Below are positions 1 to 5,688 of a stretch of 5,688 bases of DNA, in pieces (the stretch's first letter is position 1; the number at the start of each line of letters is the position of its first letter). This DNA comes from Sideroxydans lithotrophicus. Its GTDB lineage: Bacteria; Pseudomonadota; Gammaproteobacteria; Burkholderiales; Sulfuriferulaceae. Location: contig DZDB01000079.1 of NCBI GenBank assembly GCA_022736605.1, positions 3,451-9,138 of the forward strand, written 5' to 3'. The notes beneath the pieces are model-generated. The model saw only the letters and a program-made list of their open reading frames with translations, ran no database searches and was not told the origin of the DNA. A program made the position numbers and the translations under genes.

Positions 1-52
1 TTTCTGCTTTATCAAGCAGGCTGGCACTTTGATTTTCTGCTTTATCAAGCAG
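1..52. repeat. 33-bp in-frame tandem duplication inside a gene
   Basis: The 19-base segment at 1-19 (TTTCTGCTTTATCAAGCAG) recurs exactly at 34-52, a period of 33 bp or 11 codons. On the minus strand it makes the protein read LLDKAENQSASLLDKAE, with LLDKAE repeated. The period is a multiple of three, so the frame is kept. The array reaches the window edge, so the copy number is at least two and may be higher. Confidence 0.85.
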
Positions 53-1066
53 AAACAGGTAATCAATCACGTCCTGCACACGCGCGGCATCAATTGGTGC
101 GCTGGCGAGCTTTTGTCCCAGTTGCGTCAGCTTTTGCTGCGGTTCCAGGCGGATATCGAGCCAGCTGATCAGCCCGCGCGCGGCCGGAAAACGTGGCGCG
201 ATCGTGATGAATTCGGCACGTGCCCGGGCGTAGCGCGCCATGCGTGTCTGCGTTTCGCTGGCGTTGTCCGGGTTTTGCAGGCTGGCCTGGCGCAACAGGC
301 AGCGTGCCGCCAGATAAGCGCCCAAGTTGCGCCAGGGTGACTGTTTGTCTTGCGAAATCGCCAGAAATTGTGTGCGTGCAGTGTCGTACTGCCCGGCGTA
401 AAACAGCGCTGCAGCGGTTTGATACGCGTGATCCTGCACCAGCCAGCGTGGCGCATCGTGTGGCAGGCTGGCGGGCAATCGCGGCGGTGTGGGTGGCGTG
501 GGGCCGAAGCCGACGACGGGTTTGGGGCTGCAATTGGTGAACACCGCGTCCTGTCCGGCCAGCCAGATTTTTGTCCAGGCGCTGCCGTATTGCTGCAGGC
601 GTTCGTTCAGTGTGGCGCGGGCGCGGCTGAACGCGTCGCTCGGGCAGTTGATGAAGGTGTCGTAGGTAGGTGTATTTTTGCTGACGCCGTATAAAGCCGG
701 TGCCGTGGCGTCAACCGCCTGACGCGCCTTGAGCCAGCTGGAAACGCCGTTTTTGTCGTTGTTGTAGATCACATCCCAGGCACTGTTGTTGCTGCCTACG
801 GTGGCGCCGCTGACATGCAGTGTCCCAAGCTCGGCGGGTGTCAGCGCATGGCCATCCAGCGCGCGGTACGCAAGCAGCAGATAAATTCGCCAGTAACTGC
901 GAGGCACCACGCCCAGATTGCCGCTGGCATAGCCGGGCAGGTCGCTTTGGGTGACGTGATATTCCGGCACGAACTCGTTTTCTGAATAGCCATCGCCGCC
1001 ACTTGCCCAGGCGGGCGACTGGATCAGCAGGATGAGGGCAAGGCCGGTGCGCAGCAGCATTTTCAT
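1..1066 (-). CDS. Secreted protein with TPR-like helical C-terminal half (3' end missing)
   Basis: This frame is open from an ATG at 1066 to the left edge of the window, giving 355 residues and no stop, so the C-terminus is missing. Residues 1-21 form a clear signal peptide: MKMLLR, a hydrophobic core, then an AWA cleavage site before SGG. The product should be exported, probably to the periplasm. Residues 139-142 (INCP) and 178-181 (NCSP) hold two cysteines that could pair. A proline-rich stretch (about 189-206) separates the N-terminal part from a helical half. That half contains TPR-like text: AALFYAGQYDTARTQFLAI (219-237), then SPWRNLGAYLAARCLLRQA (243-261). The start codon overlaps the stop of the DUF3142 gene as ATGA (1066-1063), so the two are almost certainly translationally coupled and may act together. 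I do not recognise a named family and assign no function. A 33-bp tandem duplication lies at the visible end. Confidence 0.85.
   Translation of the reverse strand, partial: MKMLLRTGLALILLIQSPAWASGGDGYSENEFVPEYHVTQSDLPGYASGNLGVVPRSYWRIYLLLAYRALDGHALTPAELGTLHVSGATVGSNNSAWDVIYNNDKNGVSSWLKARQAVDATAPALYGVSKNTPTYDTFINCPSDAFSRARATLNERLQQYGSAWTKIWLAGQDAVFTNCSPKPVVGFGPTPPTPPRLPASLPHDAPRWLVQDHAYQTAAALFYAGQYDTARTQFLAISQDKQSPWRNLGAYLAARCLLRQASLQNPDNASETQTRMARYARARAEFITIAPRFPAARGLISWLDIRLEPQQKLTQLGQKLASAPIDAARVQDVIDYLFLLDKAENQSASLLDKAE
34..55. repeat. Perfect 9-bp inverted repeat (palindrome) within the tandem unit
   Basis: TTTCTGCTT and AAGCAGAAA are perfect reverse complements separated by TATC, giving a 9-bp stem with a 4-base loop. 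The copy at 1-19 keeps the inner 6-bp stem (CTGCTT/AAGCAG, 4-19), but its right flank differs. The hairpin lies inside coding sequence. It may have promoted the duplication by slippage. A terminator role is unlikely because the frame continues through it. Confidence 0.7.
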
Positions 1067-1824
1067 GGTGATTTCGATGGCAGAGCAAACCAGCTGGCAG
1101 GCGTCCAGGCGGTTGGCGAGAAATAATAATACCGGGCGGTTTCGATGCGCGGTAGCGGCTCATCGGTGGCAAGACCCGCTGCGCCCTGGCATTGCCTGCG
1201 GCTGAAATAGGGACGCTGTGCAAGCTGCTTGCGCAGCGTAGCATCGTCGTTGGCCATGCGGAACAGCATCGGTACGATCTCGTCGGCAGCCATGCCCCGC
1301 AGCCAGTAATCGCCCGCGCACCAGGACGCCAGCGCGGTAATCGACAATGCCGTGTCAGCGGGCAGCTGCTGGCGGATTGCGCTGACCACGGCGCGCAGGA
1401 AAGCACGTTGCGAACGACGCACTTCAAAATCCAGCTGAACCACGTGAGCGGGGCTGTTTCGTGCAGCGCGCAGCACCCGTTCGACGATGATGGATTGTTG
1501 CTGTTGCGTCAGTGCAGGCGGATCGCGCCAGGATGCATCGACATGAATCACTGGCACCAGTACCGTATCGGCGCGTACCAATAGGGGATGACGACGTGGG
1601 TAAATGCGCGCCTCGGTGCCGCTCAAAATGATGCTGTCGCGTAGATAGGCAACGCCTGCATGGGCTGGCAACCAGCGCAAGTCTTCATTGCGTTCCCATG
1701 CCCATACCATCTGCGCGGGCAGTCGGACAAGCGCCGGATGAGTGGCGCGCGGGCTGTCGCGCATCCACAGCGTGATGAGTATGGCCAGTGCGGCCACCAC
1801 GCCCAGCCCGAGCAGCCGGATCAT
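1063..1824 (-). CDS. DUF3142-type membrane-anchored protein
   Basis: The product has 253 residues. Residues 4-20 are a single hydrophobic segment, after which the chain should lie in the periplasm. Segments that fit my recollection of DUF3142 proteins are MVWAWERNEDLRWL (39-52), VPVIHVD (90-96), VVQLDFEV (128-135), SITALASWC (161-169) and DEIVPMLFRM (181-190). The alternating hydrophobic strands and the QLDFE motif recall a TIM-barrel fold with an acidic pair at a strand end, as in glycoside hydrolases. That is inference, and no activity is known to me for the family. I chose the ATG at 1824 because it starts directly before the membrane segment; a TTG at 1839 would add five residues but sits at the terminator stem. 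No Shine-Dalgarno sequence is visible before either start. The stop overlaps the next gene's start (ATGA), so the two are cotranslated. Confidence 0.82.
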   Translation of the reverse strand: MIRLLGLGVVAALAILITLWMRDSPRATHPALVRLPAQMVWAWERNEDLRWLPAHAGVAYLRDSIILSGTEARIYPRRHPLLVRADTVLVPVIHVDASWRDPPALTQQQQSIIVERVLRAARNSPAHVVQLDFEVRRSQRAFLRAVVSAIRQQLPADTALSITALASWCAGDYWLRGMAADEIVPMLFRMANDDATLRKQLAQRPYFSRRQCQGAAGLATDEPLPRIETARYYYFSPTAWTPASWFALPSKSP

Positions 1825-1829
1825 GGTGT

Positions 1830-1865
1830 GATAAAACAAAACAGCCCGCTCAAGGCGGGCTGTTT
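1830..1865 (-). terminator. Intrinsic terminator after the 105-residue gene
   Basis: Positions 1839-1849 and 1855-1865 form a perfect 11-bp GC-rich stem (AAACAGCCCGC / GCGGGCTGTTT) with a 5-base loop. On the minus strand it is followed by a T-rich run (TGTTTTAT). It begins 28 bases after the stop codon at 1894. On the plus strand the sequence after the stem is not T-rich, so the direction is minus. It sits only 14 bases before the DUF3142 start codon. Confidence 0.82.
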
Positions 1866-1893
1866 GCGGGCATTTTGCCGGATAAGCAAGCGA

Positions 1894-2211
1894 TTAACCG
1901 ATCCAGGCGTGTTCCAATACGTCCAGGCGCAAGTCCTGGCTGAATGTTTCGCCGTTGCCGTCGACCACCAGCGTCACCACGCGCACGCCGGGTGTCGCGA
2001 AGGCGATTTCATGGGTGTAAGTACCGCTGACACTTTGCTCGTTCAGCACTTTGCCAGTGGTATCAAGCAGCTTGCATTTCACCGTGCCAGCCGCTTCGAT
2101 CAGTGCCTGGATGCGGAAGTTTTCATTTACGCTGCGACGGTAGACTTCCGGGTCGCGGTTGGCGTTGTATTGCAGGTTGTTGACCTTGACCAGCTTGACG
2201 AGCTTTTTCAT
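1894..2211 (-). CDS. Small protein with PKD/Ig-like C-terminal half, function unknown
   Basis: The product has 105 residues. It opens with a basic stretch (MKKLVKLVKVNN) that lacks a hydrophobic core long enough for a signal peptide, so it is probably cytoplasmic. From about residue 43 the pattern is alternating beta strands: VKCKLLDTTGKVLNEQS, then THEIAFATPGVRVVTLVVD, NGETFSQDLRLDVL. The phrase 'F..PG.....TL.VDGNG' resembles PKD/Ig-like domains in layout only; this is a fold guess, not a family match. One cysteine is present (C46). A weak Shine-Dalgarno (GGA, 2222-2220) lies 8 bases before the ATG. The gene has its own candidate promoter (2307-2279) and terminator (1865-1830), so it is probably a single-gene transcript, divergent from the cbbQ-type operon. 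I do not recognise the family. Confidence 0.75.
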   Translation of the reverse strand: MKKLVKLVKVNNLQYNANRDPEVYRRSVNENFRIQALIEAAGTVKCKLLDTTGKVLNEQSVSGTYTHEIAFATPGVRVVTLVVDGNGETFSQDLRLDVLEHAWIG

Positions 2212-2251
2212 ATCAGCATTCCATAATCTATTAAAGTTGAGTAAAATAATC

Positions 2252-2265
2252 GGGTATTGGGTATT
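2252..2265. repeat. 7-bp tandem repeat GGGTATT x2 in the divergent region
   Basis: GGGTATT occurs twice head to tail (2252-2258, 2259-2265) in the middle of the divergent intergenic region. It could be a regulator half-site pair or chance. Nothing else supports a role. Confidence 0.4.
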
Positions 2266-2278
2266 TCACTATCCGCTA

Positions 2279-2307
2279 ATTTTATTCTTAAACGCCAGAC
2301 GGGTCTA
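2279..2307 (-). promoter_or_regulatory. Candidate sigma70-type promoter for the 105-residue gene
   Basis: Read on the minus strand, TAGACC (2307-2302, four of six matches to TTGACA) is followed after exactly 17 bases by TAAAAT (2284-2279, five of six matches to TATAAT). Transcription would start near 2272, leaving an untranslated leader of about 60 bases before the ATG at 2211. This was found by eye, with no transcript data. Confidence 0.4.
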
Positions 2308-2314
2308 TAAGCAA

Positions 2315-2724
2315 ATGGATCACACTTCCTTGATACACACATTCGAACAGGTGGATGCGCAAATCGCAGACTTGGAGCGCATTCTGAATGAGCGCGGTTC
2401 CCTGCCGCTGAAACCAACCATCGAACACGCCATGCTGCTGACCAAGCGGCTGATCATTGCCTATATCGCCGATGTTGGGGAGAAATCACTGCCGACCGAA
2501 ACCGATGACTTGCTGGATGTATTCAAGGTGCTGGTCAAAAGCGACCCATCGTGGAACACCATCCGCGACAATTGCCGCGAACTGGTCTACTACCGCAACT
2601 GCCTGGACATGGAACGCAGCGACGCGCTGCCGCAGCATCCGGAAAAAATGGCGGTGCGCACGCTGCGCCACATTTACCTGTTTATGAAAACACGCTGCAT
2701 GCGTGAAGAACGTCTGGAGATGGC

Positions 2725-2728
<4 letters not shown>
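2315..2728 (+). CDS. Small helical protein, first gene of the cbbQO-type operon
   Basis: The product has 137 residues and no signal peptide or membrane segment, so it is cytoplasmic. The composition suggests an all-helical protein: a charged N-terminal helix (HTFEQVDAQIADLERILNER, 8-27), a hydrophobic helix (HAMLLTKRLIIAYIADVG, 38-55), a third around LLDVFKVLVK (66-75), then RDNCRELVYYRNCLDMERSD (84-103) and a basic C-terminal helix (VRTLRHIYLFMKTRCMREER, 114-133). Three cysteines are present (C87, C96, C128). I chose the ATG at 2315 because the upstream extension of the frame runs through the AT-rich divergent region and overlaps the 105-residue gene. The Shine-Dalgarno is poor. Its stop overlaps the start of the ATPase gene (ATGA, 2725-2728), so the two are translationally coupled. 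I do not recognise the family. The context suggests an accessory factor or partner of the CbbQ/CbbO-type complex, which is inference only. Confidence 0.85.
2716..2719 (+). promoter_or_regulatory. Ribosome binding site of the cbbQ-type gene
   Basis: GGAG lies inside the last codons of the upstream gene, 5 bases before the ATG at 2725. It supports that start and the ATGA coupling. Confidence 0.7.
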
Positions 2729-3573
<845 letters not shown>

Positions 3574-5688
3574 ATGACAGCGCTCGACACCCTCGCCGCG
3601 ATCCAGCAGGCACTCACGGATCTCGAACACATCAGTTTTGTTGCGCACCGCGACACCAAGGAAGCACTTGCCGTGATTGAGCAGCAGGGCGATGACGTGG
3701 CGCTGGTCTGGACGCGTGCCTGCAAGGCTTTGTTTCAGCACGACCGGGATGCAGGCAAGGCGTTTATTCGCGGCAGCGTGGCGGCCATGCAGGCCAGCAG
3801 CTGCGTGCTGCCGTGGACGCAGCAGGCCTTGCAGTTCCTGGCCTGGCGCGGTTCGTGGAAAGCGGTTGACGGCTTTATGAATCAGCTGCCAGCCGCCTAT
3901 GAATTATTGGGAACGGAGGGTGAAGCGCGCTGGGCCGAACTCGGCATTGCCTGGTGCGGTCGACATCTTGATTCCGGCGTGGCGTATTTCCGCTGCCCGG
4001 TTGCAGATCTGGCCGGTGCGCATGGCATTGGCGGCGTGGAAGAACTGGTGCTGCCCGGTGAGGATTTGTTCAGCCAGCGACGCCTCGCGCTGGGCAGCTA
4101 TCTGGCGGGCGCGATTCGTGTACGCAATCTGCTGGGCATCGACGCCGTGCTGCCGTGGGCGCGCCAGGGCGCGGATATTCTGCAAGCCGGACGCTTGCGT
4201 GGCGAGGCGTTCTTCAAGCTCGAATCCGAAGAAAGCATGGCGATGCTGCTGGAAAACCTGCCGGGGTTTCGCACGCCAGAGCACCAGCGCCTGCTGCAAC
4301 TGATTCTGTTTGCCTGGTTTGGCGAGGCGTTCGACCTGCTCGATGGCGCCTGGTCGCCGGACAAGGGGCGCGCGTTTGTCGAAACCGACGGCGCTGCGCT
4401 GTATCTGCCAATTGCGCTGCCGAACCGCGAGGAGGCGATCCTTGCGTTGCTGCATGCGGCCGGGCATCTGGCGTTCTATTCCTACGAGCGGCGCTATATC
4501 GAGGCGCTGTTCAGGGAGGTCGGGCGCGAACACCCGCCGCTCGACACCGACCAGCGCATCACCTGGCGCCCCTTGTTCGCCGCGTATGGCGAGGACCTGG
4601 TGCGCTTTCAATTGCTGTTCGATGTGTGCGAAGACCTGCGCGTCGACGCGGCGATTGCCCGGCGTGTGCCCAATTATCTGCTGCGTTTGCTGGCTGCTGC
4701 CGAAGCCGCACCGCTGCCCGAGGGTGCGCCGCTGGCGTATTTTGAACTGGCGCGCGATACGCTGCGCTGGGCGGCGCACGGCGCAGCCGCATCTGACAGC
4801 ATGGCCGTGTTTCGTCCGTTGCTGGACGACAGTGCGAGCATCGTCGATGCTTTCCGCATCGCCAACGTGTTGTATACGCAACGCGCTTTGCCGCCGGTGA
4901 CGCTGGCCGAGCGCGAACATGCGTATCTGCCGGGGCGCTCGCCCAACGCAGCGCGACCGGTGTATCCGCGCCGTGCGCTGGATCAGGCCGAATTCGGCAC
5001 CGGGACCGAGGACAAGGACGACGTCGTCAAGAACCAGGACATCAAGCCCAATCCGGACAAGCGCGAAATTCCCAAGCAGGCGGCGGGTGAAGACCCGGAT
5101 TTTGATATTCCGCCGGAAGAAACCACCGGCTCGGGTGGGCGTGTTGGCGTTGGCATTCCGCAGCCCGCACACGTCATTGGCCACGCCAAGGGTGCGGCGT
5201 ACAGCGAAAAGGGCAAGCCCTACGCCGAATGGGATTATCGCGACGGGCGCTACAAGCGCAACTGGGCGTGGGTGCAGGAAAAAGCGCTGACCGAGCTGGA
5301 TGGCCACGAAGCGGCCAAACTGCTGACCCAATATGCCCCAGCACTGAAACGCCTGAAACGCGCGATCCAGACGCAAAAACCGGCGCGCATGGCGCCGCAG
5401 CGGCGGCAGTTCGACGGTGACGAACTCGATCTGGAAGCGACCATCGCCTATATCGCGGAAAAGCGCGCAGGCATGGCGCCGAAGGCCAATATTTACCGCC
5501 AGCGCATGATGCTGCACCGCGACACGGCGGTGACGCTGCTGGCGGATATTTCCACCTCGATCATGCAGCCGTGCCCGGAAGGCGGCGGGCGCATCGTCGA
5601 CCGGATTCGCGCCGGCATGCTGCTGTTTGCCGAAAGTATGGAGGAGGTCGGCGACCCCTACAGCCTGGCCGGATTCGCGTCGAAATAC
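3574..5688 (+). CDS. cbbO: CbbO/NorD-family VWA-domain activase adaptor (3' end missing)
   Basis: The frame is open from the ATG at 3574 to the right edge, 705 residues without a stop. Residues 1 to about 460 are a long helical region. Residues about 470-525 are a charged, proline- and acid-rich linker (GTEDKDDVVKNQD and PDFDIPPEETTGSGG). Family motifs follow: YAEWDYRDGRYKRNW (550-564) and DGDELDLEATI (614-624). A VWA domain then starts, with the metal-binding MIDAS motif DISTS (D658, S660, S662). The rest of the VWA domain, perhaps 100-170 residues, lies outside the window. In CbbQO Rubisco activases the VWA protein sits on the ATPase hexamer and its MIDAS contacts an acidic residue of Rubisco; NorD plays the matching role for nitric oxide reductase. 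The long N-terminal part favours CbbO over the shorter NorD. No good Shine-Dalgarno precedes the start, so translation probably depends on coupling to cbbQ. A long open frame on the opposite strand (5517-3904) is a codon-bias shadow. Confidence 0.87.
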   Translation, partial: MTALDTLAAIQQALTDLEHISFVAHRDTKEALAVIEQQGDDVALVWTRACKALFQHDRDAGKAFIRGSVAAMQASSCVLPWTQQALQFLAWRGSWKAVDGFMNQLPAAYELLGTEGEARWAELGIAWCGRHLDSGVAYFRCPVADLAGAHGIGGVEELVLPGEDLFSQRRLALGSYLAGAIRVRNLLGIDAVLPWARQGADILQAGRLRGEAFFKLESEESMAMLLENLPGFRTPEHQRLLQLILFAWFGEAFDLLDGAWSPDKGRAFVETDGAALYLPIALPNREEAILALLHAAGHLAFYSYERRYIEALFREVGREHPPLDTDQRITWRPLFAAYGEDLVRFQLLFDVCEDLRVDAAIARRVPNYLLRLLAAAEAAPLPEGAPLAYFELARDTLRWAAHGAAASDSMAVFRPLLDDSASIVDAFRIANVLYTQRALPPVTLAEREHAYLPGRSPNAARPVYPRRALDQAEFGTGTEDKDDVVKNQDIKPNPDKREIPKQAAGEDPDFDIPPEETTGSGGRVGVGIPQPAHVIGHAKGAAYSEKGKPYAEWDYRDGRYKRNWAWVQEKALTELDGHEAAKLLTQYAPALKRLKRAIQTQKPARMAPQRRQFDGDELDLEATIAYIAEKRAGMAPKANIYRQRMMLHRDTAVTLLADISTSIMQPCPEGGGRIVDRIRAGMLLFAESMEEVGDPYSLAGFASKY

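Larger units (their letters stand above)
2212..2314. promoter_or_regulatory. Divergent intergenic regulatory region
   Basis: These 103 AT-rich bases separate the divergent starts at 2211 (minus) and 2315 (plus), so both promoters are expected here. A reasonable minus-strand promoter is listed separately. On the plus strand only weak candidates are seen, such as TTGAGT at 2237-2242 with no good -10. TTAAAGTTGAGTAA (2231-2244) has the T-N11-A spacing and partial dyad typical of LysR-family operators. A CbbR site would make sense here, but the match is too weak to claim. Confidence 0.5.

Noticed and set aside
29..694. Several plus-strand open frames of about 100 codons and a 147-codon minus-strand frame at the left end
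   Set aside because: They are shadows of the incomplete minus-strand gene running from 1066 to the window edge, which has a signal peptide and a continuous open frame of 355 residues.
711..1427. A 238-codon minus-strand open frame crossing the junction of two genes
   Set aside because: It overlaps the DUF3142 gene and the secreted-protein gene in another frame. Those two have better protein character (membrane anchor, signal peptide) and a clean ATGA junction.
1660..2226. A 188-codon plus-strand open frame
   Set aside because: It runs antisense through the DUF3142 start, the terminator and the whole 105-residue gene, and no ribosome site or recognisable domain is seen.
2159..2314. A 52-residue upstream extension of the 137-residue protein
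   Set aside because: It would overlap the 105-residue gene and run through the AT-rich divergent region. The ATG at 2315 marks the switch to normal coding composition.
3904..5517. A 537-codon open frame on the minus strand opposite the VWA gene
   Set aside because: It lies wholly antisense to a gene with clear family motifs. Its product is rich in R, Q, H and A with no recognisable domain, as expected for a mirror frame in GC-rich DNA with strong third-position bias.

Overview
The window looks like part of a proteobacterial chromosome with GC-rich coding DNA. A betaproteobacterial chemolithoautotroph of the Nitrosomonadales/Gallionellaceae/Thiobacillus type seems most likely. That placement is an inference from the CbbQ/CbbO-type pair and the style of the proteins, not from any marker gene. 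There are no RNA genes, insertion sequences, CRISPR arrays or phage genes. The gene packing is ordinary and tight, and two genes run off the window edges.

Left half, minus strand (1-2211). Reading right to left there are three genes. The first is a 105-residue protein with a PKD/Ig-like C-terminal half (2211-1894), followed by a strong intrinsic terminator (1865-1830). The second is a membrane-anchored DUF3142-type protein (1824-1063). The third overlaps it by ATGA and is a secreted protein with a helical, TPR-like C-terminal half (1066 to the left edge, incomplete). The last two form a translationally coupled pair that probably works in the periplasm. At the left edge the third gene carries a 33-bp in-frame tandem duplication whose units each contain a small palindrome.

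Centre (2212-2314). A 103-bp AT-rich divergent intergenic region separates the minus-strand genes from a plus-strand operon. It holds a plausible sigma70-type promoter for the 105-residue gene and a 7-bp tandem repeat. I found no convincing promoter for the plus strand.

Right half, plus strand (2315-5688). A compact operon encodes a 137-residue helical protein of unknown function, then a MoxR-type AAA+ ATPase of the CbbQ/NirQ/NorQ family, then a large VWA-domain protein of the CbbO/NorD family. The last is cut off by the window just after its MIDAS motif. Stop and start codons overlap or abut at both junctions (ATGA at 2725-2728; TGA then ATG at 3571-3576). In characterised systems a CbbQ hexamer powers conformational remodelling while the VWA protein acts as adaptor, contacting inhibited Rubisco through its metal site. 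NorQ/NorD do a comparable job in nitric oxide reductase activation. No Rubisco or nor gene is visible here, so CbbQ/CbbO is the preferred but not proven reading.

The least explained item is the 137-residue protein coupled in front of the ATPase. It is the best candidate for an undescribed third component of this activase system.
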